A stretch of 64,000 nt of DNA from Oceanitalea stevensii (GCF_014837105.1 NZ_JACSPO010000005.1:168368-232367), one strand, 5' to 3'; shown: positions 33,920 to 42,852, counted from the stretch's first letter. Notes: generated by a model from the sequence alone, not told the origin. Numbers and translations: made by a program.

Positions 33920-34867
33920 CTAGCCCTTGACGGAGCCTGCGAGCAGGCCGCGGACGAAGTACTTCTGCAGCGCCAGGAACACGACGATTGGCACGATGAT
34001 CGAGACGAAGGCGCCCGCGGTGAGCAAGTGCCAGTCCTGACCGCGCGAGCCGGCCATCTCTGCGAGCCGCGCCGTGAGCGGCTGGACCGCGTTGTTGCCG
34101 CCGGTGAAGGTGAGGCCGACGAGGAGGTCGTTCCACACCCACAGGAACTGGAAGATCGCGAAGCTCGCGATCGCCGGCACGAGCAGCGGAAGCATCACCC
34201 GGAGGAACACCGTCACGTGACCGGCGCCGTCCACCCGCGCCGCCTCGATGAGCTCGCGCGGGATCTCTGACATGAAGTTGTGGAGCAGGAAGGTCGCCAG
34301 CGGCATCGCGAAGCACGCGTGGGCGAACCACACGGCGAGATACGGGAACATCTCCCCGACCGCCGAGCCGGAGAAGATCCGCAGCAGCGGGATGAGCGCC
34401 ATCTGCAGCGGAACGATCTGCAGCGCGAAGACCGCGATGAAGACCGTGTCCCGGCCCTTCCACTGCAGCACGGAAAACGCGTAGGCCGCCATCGTCGCGA
34501 CGACGAGCGGGATGACCGTCGACGGCACCGTGATGACGATCGAGTTGACGAAGAACCCGGACAGCGCGCCGGAGGACGCGCGCCCGAAGAGCACCTCCTG
34601 GTAGTTCTCCAGCGTGAAGGTCGGGTTGGTGAAGAAGGTCCACCAGCCCGAGGTGCGGATCTCCGACTCCGGACGCACCGAGCTGAGGAGCATCCCGATG
34701 ATCGGGACGGTCCACAGCAGCGCGATGACGATGGCGACGACGGAGCCCACCCGGGAGGTGAGCATCGCCTTGGCCCGGCCGGACGCCGTCGTCGGACCCA
34801 TCGGGTCCGGCAACGAGCGTGAACGTCCGGGCTCGGTGATGGCTGGGTTGGCAGGTGCGACGCTCAT
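33920..34867 (-). CDS. Carbohydrate ABC permease (MalG/AglG-like)
   Basis: This 315-residue inner-membrane protein has a cytoplasmic N-terminus and six hydrophobic segments. The EAA loop that docks the ATPase is plain (ELIEAARVDGAGHVTVFLRVMLPLLVPA, in the fourth cytoplasmic loop). The final FVRGLLAGSVKG is the classic C-terminus of MalG-type sugar permeases. It overlaps the upstream permease by ATGA (34864-34867). Its operon encodes no ATPase, as is usual for actinobacterial CUT1 systems that share MsmK-like ATPases encoded elsewhere. The likely cargo is an oligosaccharide such as an alpha-glucoside, judging from resemblance to Agl systems. Confidence 0.93.
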   Translation of the reverse strand: MSVAPANPAITEPGRSRSLPDPMGPTTASGRAKAMLTSRVGSVVAIVIALLWTVPIIGMLLSSVRPESEIRTSGWWTFFTNPTFTLENYQEVLFGRASSGALSGFFVNSIVITVPSTVIPLVVATMAAYAFSVLQWKGRDTVFIAVFALQIVPLQMALIPLLRIFSGSAVGEMFPYLAVWFAHACFAMPLATFLLHNFMSEIPRELIEAARVDGAGHVTVFLRVMLPLLVPAIASFAIFQFLWVWNDLLVGLTFTGGNNAVQPLTARLAEMAGSRGQDWHLLTAGAFVSIIVPIVVFLALQKYFVRGLLAGSVKG

Positions 34868-35850
34868 GCTCCCCGTACCTCCCGGTTCTTGATCATCTGG
34901 CGGACGTTGAACACGACGATCGGGATGACGAGGACGAAGATGACGACGGCAAGCGCCGAGCCCGTCCCCGCGTTGCCGAAGGTGAAGGACTGGTCGTACA
35001 TCATGTTCGCCAGCACCTGGGTGTCGAAGCGCGCGCCCGTCATGGTGCGCGGGATGTCGAAGATCTTCAGCGTGGCGATCGTGATCGTCGTGACGACGAC
35101 GACGAGCGTGGGCCGCACGCTCGGCACCGTGATGCTGCGGAACATCTGCCAGGCGCTCACGCCGTCCAGCCGCGCCGCCTCGACGATGTCGGCCGGAATC
35201 GCCTTGATGGCCGCCGAGAGGAGGACCATCGCGAAACCGGCCTGGATCCAGATCATCACCGCGATGAGGAAGAACGTGTTCCACGGCGAGTCCTGGAGGA
35301 AGCGCAGCGGCTCGAAGCCGAGCCCCACGATGATCGCGTTGAGCAGACCGATCTGCTCCTGAGCGGCACCGCGGTACTCGTAGACGAACTTCCAGATGAT
35401 GCCGGCGCCCACGAAGGAGATGGCCATCGGCATGAACAGCAGCGTCTTGGCGACCTTCTCGAAGCGGGACTGGTCGATGATGATCGCGTAGAGCAGCCCG
35501 ACCCCGGTGGCGACGGTCGGCACGAGCACGACCCACCAGAAGGTGTTGATGAACGCCTGCAGCGAGTCGGGGTTGGTGAAGACCCACTCGTAGTTGGCGA
35601 AACCGACCGCCGTCGAGCTCGTGCGGTCCATGAAGGACATGATCGTCGTGCGGATGGCCGGGTAGATGAGCCCGACGCCGAGCAGCAGCAGGGCAGGGCC
35701 GCCGAAGAACAGCACCATCCACAGCGTCCGCGTGCGGCCGGCGACCCGGTCCGCGACGCGGGCGAGCAGGAGGATGACGGCAATGACGGCGAGGAAGGCG
35801 ACGACGGCCAGGATCATCTGACCGAACTTGGAGTAGAGGAAGAAGTCCAT
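34864..35850 (-). CDS. Carbohydrate ABC permease (MalF/AglF-like)
   Basis: This 328-residue MalF-family permease has an unusual extra N-terminal helix (FGQMILAVVAFLAVIAVILL) before the standard six. The EAA loop is DIVEAARLDGVSAWQMFRSITVPSVRP. IYPAIRTTIMSFMDRTSS and NFTFTNPDS-like residues (WVFTNPDSL) resemble AglF/GtsB proteins. It pairs with the product of 33920-34867. The ATG at 35850 lies 71 bases after the binding-protein gene, with a stem-loop at 35875-35909 between them. Confidence 0.93.
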   Translation of the reverse strand: MDFFLYSKFGQMILAVVAFLAVIAVILLLARVADRVAGRTRTLWMVLFFGGPALLLLGVGLIYPAIRTTIMSFMDRTSSTAVGFANYEWVFTNPDSLQAFINTFWWVVLVPTVATGVGLLYAIIIDQSRFEKVAKTLLFMPMAISFVGAGIIWKFVYEYRGAAQEQIGLLNAIIVGLGFEPLRFLQDSPWNTFFLIAVMIWIQAGFAMVLLSAAIKAIPADIVEAARLDGVSAWQMFRSITVPSVRPTLVVVVTTITIATLKIFDIPRTMTGARFDTQVLANMMYDQSFTFGNAGTGSALAVVIFVLVIPIVVFNVRQMIKNREVRGA

Positions 35851-35874
35851 GGTGATCAGCTCCCGTCAACGACC

Positions 35875-35909
35875 GGGGCGGGGACCCGGCAGCGCCGTGC
35901 CCCCGCCCC
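35875..35909 (-). terminator. Stem-loop between binding-protein and permease genes
   Basis: GGGGCGGGG (35875-35883) pairs perfectly with CCCCGCCCC (35901-35909) around a 17-base loop, right after the binding-protein stop. This is the usual place for an mRNA-stabilising or partly terminating hairpin that lets the binding protein be made in excess. Confidence 0.6.
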
Positions 35910-35921
35910 CCTGTCGTCTCG

Positions 35922-37313
35922 TCAGCCGGCCGGCCAGGCGGCCTCGATACCGTCGAGCACCGACTGGGTGTCGCTGCCGTTGATCCAGTCGACCATCCCG
36001 GTCCAGAATGCACCGGCGCCGACCTCGGACGGCATGAGGTCCGAGGCGTCGAAGCGGGCCACCGAGTTGGGGTCCTGGAGGATCTCGATCGACTGGCGCA
36101 GCACGTCGGAGGACGCGACGGCCGGGTCGACGCCGAGGTTCGCGCTGATGACACCACCGATCTCGACGCGGGTGTTGGCCCACGTGTCGGACGCGAGGAA
36201 GGCCTGCGTGGCCTGCGTGGCCTCGCGGTCGTTGAACGCGGCGACGAACTCACCGGCGACGAGGACGGGGGTCTCGCTCTCCTCGATGCTCGGCAGGTAG
36301 AAGGCGAAGACGTCACCGTTCTCGCTCACGTCCGTGCCCTCGGGCCACTGAGCCTCGTAGAAGTTCGCCTGGCGGTGCAGGAAGCAGTTGCCTTCGATGA
36401 TCGGCAGGCCGCCGTCGTTGAACGAGGTCGTCGCGATGGAGCGGGAGTCGCCGATGCCGCCGTTGACGTAGTTGTCGTCCTTGAGGATCGCGCCGGCCAG
36501 GTCGACCGCCTCGACGATCTCCGGGTCGTTGAAGGGGATCTCGTGGTTGACCCACTGGTCGTAGACCTCGCCGCCGCCGGTGCGCAGGACCATGTCCTCG
36601 ATCCAGTCGGTGGCCGGCCAGCCGGTCGCGCCGCCGGACTCGATGCCCGCGCACCACGGCTTGACGGTGTCCGAGCCGTGGTCGGTGGCGATCTGCTCGG
36701 TGAGGGCCATGAGCTCGTCCCAGGTGGTGGGAACCTCGTAGCCGTTCTCCTCGAACGCCGTCGGGGAGTACCAGACGAAGGACTTGACGTTGGACATCAG
36801 GGGCGCGGCGTAGAACTCACCGTCGACGGTCCCGTAGGTCTTCCAGTCCTCGGTCCACCCCTCGTCCACCTTGGCCTCGACGGCGTCCGGTGCCGGCTTC
36901 ACGTGACCGTCGGCGACCATGCGCTGGAGAAGACCGGGCTGCGGGATCGCCGCGAGGTCCGGGGCGTTGCCACCCTCGGCCTGGACGACGAGCTGCTGCT
37001 CGAACTCACCCGAGCCGTTGTGGGTGACCTCGATGCCGGTGCACTCGGTGAACTGCTCGAACGAGTCCTGCAGCTGGTCGGCCTCGACCTCACGGATCGA
37101 GGTGAAGAAGGTGACCGTCTCACCCTCGAAAGTGCCGTACTCCTCGAAGTCGGCGCAGTCGGCCTCGGTGGTCGCGTCGTCGTCCCCACCGCCGCCCCCG
37201 CCGCCGCCCCCGCCGCCGAGGTCGTCAGCGCCGCCACAGGCGGCCAGGACAAGCGCCAGCGCTGCGGCCCCAGCCGCGAGCGATCCGGCACGTCGCTGCT
37301 TACGAATCCTCAT
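35922..37313 (-). CDS. Extracellular sugar-binding lipoprotein (AglE-like, solute-binding family 1)
   Basis: This 463-residue lipoprotein has a signal with lipobox LAAC (Cys about residue 29), then a poly-glycine tract of 11 residues and an acidic stretch, then the CUT1 binding-protein fold. Readable landmarks are TVTFFTSIREVEADQLQDSFEQFTECTG, GNAPDLAAIPQPG, LMSNVKSFVWYSP, VPTTWDELMAL, GWPATDWIEDMVLR and a C-terminal helix FWTGMVDWINGSD. It delivers an oligosaccharide to the two permeases downstream. The ATG at 37313 has a GGAGGAG site. A GCGCAC...GTGCGC palindrome at 37342 is the likely operator. Confidence 0.93.
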   Translation of the reverse strand: MRIRKQRRAGSLAAGAAALALVLAACGGADDLGGGGGGGGGGGDDDATTEADCADFEEYGTFEGETVTFFTSIREVEADQLQDSFEQFTECTGIEVTHNGSGEFEQQLVVQAEGGNAPDLAAIPQPGLLQRMVADGHVKPAPDAVEAKVDEGWTEDWKTYGTVDGEFYAAPLMSNVKSFVWYSPTAFEENGYEVPTTWDELMALTEQIATDHGSDTVKPWCAGIESGGATGWPATDWIEDMVLRTGGGEVYDQWVNHEIPFNDPEIVEAVDLAGAILKDDNYVNGGIGDSRSIATTSFNDGGLPIIEGNCFLHRQANFYEAQWPEGTDVSENGDVFAFYLPSIEESETPVLVAGEFVAAFNDREATQATQAFLASDTWANTRVEIGGVISANLGVDPAVASSDVLRQSIEILQDPNSVARFDASDLMPSEVGAGAFWTGMVDWINGSDTQSVLDGIEAAWPAG

Positions 37314-37341
37314 TGATCTCCTCCACACCATCGTTGGACTG

Positions 37342-37357
37342 GCGCACATACGTGCGC
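37342..37357. promoter_or_regulatory. Palindromic operator GCGCAC-N4-GTGCGC
   Basis: A 6+6 perfect palindrome with centre ATAC lies 29 bases before the sugar-binding-protein ATG. Its CGCACAT half-site resembles the one at 59815-59834. It fits a LacI- or DeoR-type repressor of the importer. Nothing else is recognised in 37314-37425. Confidence 0.5.
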
Positions 37358-37425
37358 GCCTCCAATCAAGCGCGGATGACGCGTTCCTGCAAGGATTTCA
37401 GACCCGGGGAGTGGTCACGATCTGG

Positions 37426-38280
37426 TCACGCAGGCAGGAGCGCGGACAGCACGGGCACGACGCCGTCGTCCTCGACCGGTGCCGTGACGAGGTCGGCGGC
37501 CGCACGGGTCACCTCGTCCGCCCCGCCCATCGCCACACCGAGCCCCGCCCAGCGGAGCATCTCGATGTCGTTGCGCCCGTCACCCACCGCGACCGTGGCG
37601 CCCGGTGCGACGCCGAGGCGCTCGCGGAGCATGTCGAGGGCGGAGGCCTTGGTGACGCCGTCGGGGGCGAGGTCGAGCCAGGCGGTCCACCCGACGGCGT
37701 AGGAGACGCCGTGCAGACCCACGCGCTCGACGAGCGCGTGGAAGTCCGCGGCCGACAGGTGCGGCGCACGGAGCGTCACGCGGCTGGCGGGAGCGGCGCA
37801 CAGCTCCTCGAAGTCGACGACCGTCATCTCCCCGCTCAGCTCCCCCATGGGGAACGGCGCGGTCACCTTGAAGCCGCGGCCGAGGTCCTCGACGGCGAAG
37901 AGGCCGTCCGGCAGCTCCTCGCGCAGCAGCCGCAGGGCCGGCTCGGGGTCGAAGGTGACGACGTCGCTGATCTCGTACCCGTTCTCGAGCGTCGGGTCCA
38001 GGCGCAGGCAGACGGCACCGTTGGAGCACACCGCCCAGCCATCGCGGAGCTCCAGCTCCTCGAGGATGGGCACGACGGCGGAGACAGAGCGGCCCGTCGA
38101 GAGGACCACGCGGGCCCCGGCGTCCCGGAGCCGGCCGACGGTCTGGCGCACCGCCGTCGTCATCCGCTCCTCGTGGTCGATGAGCGTGCCGTCGATGTCG
38201 AGCGCGACGAGGAGCCCCGGCCCGGCCTCCGGGACGGAGGCCGGCAGGTGGTCGCGGACGGCGTCGACGGTCAGCGTCAT
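37426..38280 (-). CDS. HAD-superfamily (Cof-type) phosphatase
   Basis: This 284-residue cytosolic phosphatase has HAD motif [16 protein letters not shown] (nucleophile Asp about residue 28), motif [10 protein letters not shown], and motif [28 protein letters not shown] with the Lys of [14 protein letters not shown]. The cap between them marks it as type IIB (Cof). Family members dephosphorylate sugar phosphates, nucleotides or cofactors. The ATG overlaps the serS stop (ATGA at 38277-38280), so it is co-translated with seryl-tRNA synthetase, an arrangement seen in many actinobacteria. The C-terminus ends just before the sugar importer promoter. Confidence 0.92.
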   Translation of the reverse strand: MTLTVDAVRDHLPASVPEAGPGLLVALDIDGTLIDHEERMTTAVRQTVGRLRDAGARVVLSTGRSVSAVVPILEELELRDGWAVCSNGAVCLRLDPTLENGYEISDVVTFDPEPALRLLREELPDGLFAVEDLGRGFKVTAPFPMGELSGEMTVVDFEELCAAPASRVTLRAPHLSAADFHALVERVGLHGVSYAVGWTAWLDLAPDGVTKASALDMLRERLGVAPGATVAVGDGRNDIEMLRWAGLGVAMGGADEVTRAAADLVTAPVEDDGVVPVLSALLPA

Positions 38281-39542
38281 CGCGCGGCCACCGGCTCGAG
38301 GACCTCCAGGCCGCCGAGGTAGGGCTGCAGACCGGCCGGGACGCGGACGGAGCCGCCCGGGAGCTGGTGGTTCTCGAGGATCGCCACGAGCCAGCGGGTG
38401 GTGGCGAGGGTGCCGTTGAGGGTGGCGACCGGCTCGGTGCCCTTCGCGCCGCGGTGGCGGATGCCGAGGCGGCGGGCCTGGAACGTCGTGCAGTTCGAGG
38501 TGGAGGTGACCTCCATGTAGCGCTCCTGGCTGGGCAGCCAGGCCTCGCAGTCGAACTTCCGGGCGGCGGAGGAGCCGAGGTCACCGGCGGCGACGTCGAT
38601 GACGCGGTAGGGCAGCTCGACCTTGGCGAGCATCTCCTCCTCCCAGGCGAGCAGGCGGGCGTGCTCGTCCTGGGCGTCGTCGGCGGTCGTGTAGCTGAAC
38701 ATCTCCACCTTGTTGAACTGGTGGACGCGGATGATGCCGCGGGTGTCCTTGCCGTAGGAGCCGGCCTCGCGCCGGTAGCAGGTGGACCAGCCGGCGTAGC
38801 GCATCGGGCCGCCGGACAGGTCGAGGATCTCGTCGGCGTGGTAGCCCGCGAGCGCCACCTCGGAGGTGCCGGTGAGGTAGAGGTCGTCGGCCGGCAGTTG
38901 GTAGACCTCGTCGGCGTGCTCGCCGAGGAAGCCGGTCCCGCTCATCACCTGCGGGGAGACGAGCGTGGGCGTGATCATCGGGGTGAAGCCGGCGGCGATC
39001 GCCTGGTCCATCGCGGCGTTGAGCAGCGCGAGCTCGAGGCGGGCGCCGATGCCGGTGAGGTAGTAGAAGCGGGCGCCGGAGACCTTCGCGCCGCGCTTGA
39101 CGTCGATCGCGGCCAGGCCCTCGCCGAGCTCGAGGTGGTCGCGGACCTGCTCGAGCTCGCGGCGCTCCCCCTCGGTGCGGAGCACGACGAAGTCGTCCTC
39201 CCCGCCCGGGGGGACGCCGTCGACGACGACGTTGGACAGCTGGTAGGTGATCGTCGAGGCCTCCTCGGCGGCGGCCGCGGCGTCCCGCTCGGCGACCTTG
39301 ACCCGCTCGGCGAGCTCCTTGGCGCGGGCGAGGGCGGCGGGGCGCTCGTCCGGGGTGGCCTTGCCGACCGAGCGGCTGACCTCCTTCTGCTCCGAGCGCA
39401 GCTCCTCGAAGGTGGTGAGCGCGGAGCGGCGGCGCTCGTCGGCCTCGAGGGCCCGGTCGACCAGGCCCGGGTCCTCGCCACGGGCCCGCTGGCTGGCACG
39501 GACGACGTCGGGCTGCTCGCGCATGGCTCTGAGATCGATCAC
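38277..39542 (-). CDS. serS: Seryl-tRNA synthetase
   Basis: This 421-residue class II synthetase charges tRNA-Ser. The N-terminal 110 residues form the long coiled-coil arm ([16 protein letters not shown], then [19 protein letters not shown]) that grips the long variable arm of tRNA-Ser. The catalytic core has motif 2 ([27 protein letters not shown], read in pieces) and motif 3 ([18 protein letters not shown]). Length is normal. The GTG at 39542 lies 6 bases after a TAGGCT box, giving a leaderless mRNA. It is divergent from the acyltransferase gene and overlaps the HAD gene. Both tRNA-Ser genes are within 10 kb. Confidence 0.97.
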   Translation of the reverse strand: MIDLRAMREQPDVVRASQRARGEDPGLVDRALEADERRRSALTTFEELRSEQKEVSRSVGKATPDERPAALARAKELAERVKVAERDAAAAAEEASTITYQLSNVVVDGVPPGGEDDFVVLRTEGERRELEQVRDHLELGEGLAAIDVKRGAKVSGARFYYLTGIGARLELALLNAAMDQAIAAGFTPMITPTLVSPQVMSGTGFLGEHADEVYQLPADDLYLTGTSEVALAGYHADEILDLSGGPMRYAGWSTCYRREAGSYGKDTRGIIRVHQFNKVEMFSYTTADDAQDEHARLLAWEEEMLAKVELPYRVIDVAAGDLGSSAARKFDCEAWLPSQERYMEVTSTSNCTTFQARRLGIRHRGAKGTEPVATLNGTLATTRWLVAILENHQLPGGSVRVPAGLQPYLGGLEVLEPVAAR

Positions 39543-39548
39543 GTGCCG

Positions 39549-39554
39549 AGCCTA
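39549..39554 (-). promoter_or_regulatory. Leaderless -10 box TAGGCT for serS
   Basis: TAGGCT (reverse strand) ends 6 bases before the GTG at 39542. The divergent TAGGGT box of the next gene is only 46 bases away. Confidence 0.65.
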
Positions 39555-39600
39555 TCCGGGGAGGCTGCCCGCCTCACACGCGGGCGGACGGCGGTGGCAC

Positions 39601-39606
39601 TAGGGT
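39601..39606 (+). promoter_or_regulatory. Leaderless -10 box TAGGGT
   Basis: TAGGGT ends 7 bases before the GTG at 39614, with no ribosome-binding site. Confidence 0.65.
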
Positions 39607-39613
39607 CTGGCTC

Positions 39614-40186
39614 GTGAGACTCCGCCGCGCCCTGGCCCGCGCCTACTGGCGCCTGAGCCGCTGGTCCCCGGACCCGACCCAGCCGCCCGCCGAGGGCCGC
39701 GGGATCCTCCTCGGCGCCCCGCACACGTCCAACTGGGACTTCGTCCTCATGCTCGCCCTCTCGTGGCAGTGGGGCGTCAACGTGCGTTGGCTCGGCAAGA
39801 ACAGCCTGTTCAAGCGGCCCTTCGGACCGCTCATGCGGGCGCTGGGCGGTATCCCGGTGCAGCGCGAGGACCCGAGCGGGCTCGTGGACGAGCTCGTCGC
39901 GCAGGTGCGCACCGGGCCGACCTACCTCGTCATCACCCCCGAGGGCTCCCGCTCGGCCACGCCGTACTGGAAGTCCGGCTTCTACCGGATCGCCCGGGCC
40001 ACGGGCATGACGGTCACCCTCGGGTACGTCGACCGCCGCTCCATGACCGCCGGCCTCGGCCCGACGCTCACGATGACCGGCGACGTCCGCGCCGACATGG
40101 ACAAGGTCCGCGCCTTCTACGCCGGCAAGGTCGGCGTGCGCGGCGGCCCCGAGCGCGTCCCGCGCCTCCACGCCGAGGAGGAGTAG
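39614..40186 (+). CDS. 1-acyl-sn-glycerol-3-phosphate acyltransferase-like protein
   Basis: This 190-residue protein is a short PlsC-fold acyltransferase. The catalytic His-Asp motif is in GAPHTSNWDF (H-X4-D), the substrate-phosphate site is in GGIPVQRED, and VITPEGSRS is block III. It starts MRLRRALARAYWRLSRW, a likely amphipathic membrane-associating helix, and has no full transmembrane span. It would transfer acyl chains to lysophosphatidate or a related lipid at the inner membrane. The GTG start is fixed by a TAGGGT box 7 bases upstream. It ends in a gap with a single unpaired hairpin-family arm. Confidence 0.87.
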   Translation: MRLRRALARAYWRLSRWSPDPTQPPAEGRGILLGAPHTSNWDFVLMLALSWQWGVNVRWLGKNSLFKRPFGPLMRALGGIPVQREDPSGLVDELVAQVRTGPTYLVITPEGSRSATPYWKSGFYRIARATGMTVTLGYVDRRSMTAGLGPTLTMTGDVRADMDKVRAFYAGKVGVRGGPERVPRLHAEEE

Positions 40187-40240
40187 CCCCTGGGCTCAGC
40201 ACCGCCCGCTCCGGGCACACGGGGCACGGTCGCCCACTAC

Positions 40241-40261
40241 CGCCGACAGCTGACTTGTTAC
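40241..40261 (+). repeat. Solitary arm of the dispersed hairpin family
   Basis: CGCCGACAGCTGACTTGTTA matches the left arm of the CAGCTGAGTTGTT subtype, but no complementary arm is found in the 104-base gap. It looks like a decayed or half element between convergent genes. Confidence 0.6.
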
Positions 40262-40289
40262 TCGCCGCACCGGCGGCCGCGGACACCTC

Positions 40290-41495
40290 TCACGGGGTGC
40301 GCACGATGAGCCCACCCGGCTCGACCCGGGCGTGGACGACGGTGGCCTCGCCGAGGAGGTCGCCGTCGACCTGGACGGACTCCGGCTCCTCGGTGCGGAT
40401 CGTCAGGGTCTGCGCCCGCCGGAAGTCGATGCTGCCGGTGCTGTAGGGCAGCGGGTCGCGCCGCACTCCCATCCCCTGGAGCACGACCTTGCGCAGCAGG
40501 TCGGCCCAGCCGATGATCCCGCCGCGGGTGTCGATGGCCGCGACGTCGAGCCAGCCGTCGTCGAGCTGCGCGTCCGGGAAGAGGACGACGCCGCCCGGCA
40601 GCCGCCCGCAGTTGGCGATGAGCACGGTGCGCGCCTGGAAGCTGGCGGTCTGCGAGGACTCGCCCAGCTCCAGGGTGGCGTGCATCTTCCGGCCGAGCAG
40701 GTGCTTGACGCCGCCCACGAAGTAGGCAATCCAGCCGATCCGCGCCTTCAGCTCGTCATCAGCACCGCCGACCATCGCGGCGTCGAAGCCCATCCCGCCG
40801 ATGACGAGGAAGACGTGCTCCTTCTCGAGCTCGGCACCGGGCACCTCGCCAGCCTTGACCTCCGGCGCCGTGCTGTCGTCCGAGGGCGTGGGCGCGACCT
40901 CGGTGCGGCCGGGCTCGCCGCGGTAGACGTCGTCCTCCGGCCGGGTGGCCGCGGGCGGCTTCTCCAGGCGGAGCCAGCCGAGGTCCATCGACCGGTTGCG
41001 CCCCGTCAGCGCCGCGACCGCCATGTCCCGGTGGCCGCTGAGCGGGAGGTCGAGGTTGCGGGCGAGGAGGTTGCCGGTACCCATGGGCAGGATGCCCATC
41101 GGGGTGCCCGTTCCGGCCAGGCCCTCGGCCACGGCGCGGACAGTCCCGTCGCCGCCGGCCGCGATGACGACGGATGCGCCCTGCTCGAGTGCGGTGCGGA
41201 CCTGCCCTCCGCCCGGGTCCTCGACGGTCGTCTCCAGCCACAGCGGCTCAGGCAGCCCCGACTCGGCCGCGACCTCGGCGACGAGGGCGCGCAGCCGATC
41301 ACCGTCGGCACCCTTGGAGGGGTTGAAGACGACGGCGGGTGGACCGGTCGGCGTCTCGGGCTCCGGCGCCGGGGGGTCGTCGTGCGCGAAGGACGGGGTG
41401 CGGCGCTGCAGCGCGCGCCACACGGCGAGCCCCACGACGAGGCCGGCGACGGCGACGACGAGTGCGATGACGGCGACCCACTGCTCCCAGCCCAC
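40290..41495 (-). CDS. Diacylglycerol kinase family lipid kinase
   Basis: This 401-residue protein begins with one membrane helix (WVAVIALVVAVAGLVVGLAVW) and then a DagK/LCB5 kinase catalytic domain: VVFNPSKG, VVIAAGGDGTVRAVAEGLAG (the GGDGT nucleotide site), GILPMGTGNLLARNLDLPL. The second beta-rich domain (FLVIGGMGFDAAMVGG, RRAQTLTIRTEEPESVQVDGD) is typical. An extra acidic insert (GRTEVAPTPSDDSTAPE) sits between them. It probably phosphorylates diacylglycerol or a related lipid. The GTG at 41495 is chosen because a TACCGT box is 6 bases upstream, and translation begins directly at the membrane helix. Confidence 0.9.
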   Translation of the reverse strand: MGWEQWVAVIALVVAVAGLVVGLAVWRALQRRTPSFAHDDPPAPEPETPTGPPAVVFNPSKGADGDRLRALVAEVAAESGLPEPLWLETTVEDPGGGQVRTALEQGASVVIAAGGDGTVRAVAEGLAGTGTPMGILPMGTGNLLARNLDLPLSGHRDMAVAALTGRNRSMDLGWLRLEKPPAATRPEDDVYRGEPGRTEVAPTPSDDSTAPEVKAGEVPGAELEKEHVFLVIGGMGFDAAMVGGADDELKARIGWIAYFVGGVKHLLGRKMHATLELGESSQTASFQARTVLIANCGRLPGGVVLFPDAQLDDGWLDVAAIDTRGGIIGWADLLRKVVLQGMGVRRDPLPYSTGSIDFRRAQTLTIRTEEPESVQVDGDLLGEATVVHARVEPGGLIVRTP

Positions 41496-41501
41496 GTGCC
41501 G

Positions 41502-41507
41502 ACGGTA
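41502..41507 (-). promoter_or_regulatory. Leaderless -10 box TACCGT
   Basis: TACCGT (reverse strand) ends 6 bases before the GTG at 41495. Confidence 0.6.
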
Positions 41508-41598
41508 GTGGTCAGCCCGACCCACCGCGCCCCGGCCGGGAGTGATCCGGCACTCCCGTCCCGCCTCGCCCCACCTCGTGCACTGTCGCCCGCTGCCA

Positions 41599-41786
41599 CC
41601 GACGGTCGGACTCCTCCGGCGGGACGCCGCCCCTCCCCCGCCGACGGTCGGACTCCTTCGGCGGGGCGCCGCCCCTCCCCCGCCGACAGCCGGATTTCTC
41701 GGGCGAAGCGCCGCCCCTCCCCCGCCGACAGCCGGATTTCTCGGGCGGAGCGTCGCGCTCCCGTCCGGAGAATCCGGCTCTCGGCG
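41599..41786 (-). repeat. Hairpin array: four arms at exact 42-bp spacing facing one complementary arm
   Basis: CCGACGGTCGG or CCGACAGCCGG begins at 41599, 41641, 41683 and 41725, separated by nearly identical GC-rich filler (CGCCGCCCCTCCCCCGCC). One inverse arm, GAATCCGGCTCTCGGCG, ends at 41786. It lies just past the pheA stop, so in that transcript one 5' arm is followed by four possible 3' arms. The other parts of 41496-41821 contain no gene. Confidence 0.85.
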
Positions 41787-41788
41787 AT

Positions 41789-41827
41789 GCGGGGGTCACA
41801 CGCGGGGGTTACACGCGGGGGTTACAC
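41789..41827 (-). repeat. 13-bp tandem repeat (x3) covering the pheA stop codon
   Basis: The unit GCGGGGGTTACAC occurs at 41802 and 41815, and with one change at 41789. The last unit contains the pheA TAA, so the duplication copied the stop codon region. Confidence 0.9.
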
Positions 41828-42772
41828 CTGGCCGGTGCGGATGCGCTCGACCCAGGCGCGGGCGGCGACGAAGTCGGCGTCGTGGGTGCCGGGCGCCACG
41901 TTCGGGGCCACCCGGTCCCACCGCGGGTAGGAGCCCATGAAGCGGACGAACGGGCACACCCGGTGCAGGCCGATGAGCGCGGCCGCGACCCGCTCCTCGG
42001 CGACGTGCCCCTCGAGGTCCATCGAGAAGGAGTACCGGCCCAGGGAGTCCCCGATCGGCCGCGACTCGATGCGGGAGAGGTTGACCCCCCGCACCGCGAA
42101 CTGCTCGAGCATGTCGAGGAGCGCGCCGGCCTCGTTGTCGGGCAGGTGGGCCATGAGCGTCGTCTTGTCCGCGCCCGTCGGCTCGGGCAGCGCGCCGGGA
42201 CGGGAGACGACGACGAAGCGCGTCACCGCGTGCGGGTTGTCCGCCACGCCCTCGGCGAGCGCCTCCAGGCCGTAGCGCTCGGCCGACAGCGCCGAGCACA
42301 GCGCGGCGTCGAAGCCCGCCTCGCGTCCCCTGTCGGCGAGGAGTGCGGCGGCCGCGGCGGTGGACGTCGCCGGGACGTGGACCGCGCCGTCGAGCTCGCG
42401 GCCCACCCAGCCGCGGCACTGCGCCCACGCGTGCGGGTGGGTCGAGACCCGGCGCACCTGGTCCAGCGTCGTGCCGGGCAGGACGGCGAGGACGAAGGCG
42501 ACCGGGACGACGACCTCCCCCACGATGACGAGCGGCTCCGGCGAGGACGCGAGCGTGTCGAGGGTGACGTTGACCCCGCCCTCGACGGAGTTCTCCATCG
42601 GGACGACGGCGAAGTCGGCGCGGCCGCCGCGCACGGCGTCCAGCGCGGAGACGACGTCGGTGGAGGGGTCGGTGCGCACGTGCTCGGTGCCGACGAAGGC
42701 CCGCAGCGCCGCCTCGGTGAAGGTCCCCTCGGGACCGAGGTAGGTGTAGCGGGCCAGCTGCTGCTCGGACAT
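41822..42772 (-). CDS. pheA: Prephenate dehydratase
   Basis: This 316-residue enzyme makes phenylpyruvate from prephenate in phenylalanine synthesis. The N-terminal catalytic domain starts YLGPEGTFTEAALR and includes FAVVPMENSVEGGV and the catalytic HAVTRFVVVSR (TRF Thr motif). The C-terminal ACT regulatory domain contains the Phe-binding ESRPIGDSLGRYSFSMDLEGH. It is a stand-alone dehydratase without chorismate mutase, as is usual in actinobacteria. The ATG at 42772 has an AGGAGAG ribosome site. The stop codon is inside a 13-bp tandem repeat, and a hairpin array follows. Confidence 0.95.
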   Translation of the reverse strand: MSEQQLARYTYLGPEGTFTEAALRAFVGTEHVRTDPSTDVVSALDAVRGGRADFAVVPMENSVEGGVNVTLDTLASSPEPLVIVGEVVVPVAFVLAVLPGTTLDQVRRVSTHPHAWAQCRGWVGRELDGAVHVPATSTAAAAALLADRGREAGFDAALCSALSAERYGLEALAEGVADNPHAVTRFVVVSRPGALPEPTGADKTTLMAHLPDNEAGALLDMLEQFAVRGVNLSRIESRPIGDSLGRYSFSMDLEGHVAEERVAAALIGLHRVCPFVRFMGSYPRWDRVAPNVAPGTHDADFVAARAWVERIRTGQV

Positions 42773-42852
42773 CGGCTCTCCTCTGCGTCGGTGCACGCCG
42801 TGCGCACCCAGCGCAGCCTAGCCAGCCAGCGGTCGACGTCGGGGCCGCCACG

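Noticed and set aside
40241..40261. Complete terminator after the acyltransferase gene
   Set aside because: Only one arm is present, and no complement occurs in the gap.
41599..41786. Regular 42-bp spacing resembling a CRISPR array
   Set aside because: The filler between arms is itself repeated and not unique, there are no cas genes nearby, and one inverse arm closes the array. It is a hairpin-arm repeat, not CRISPR.
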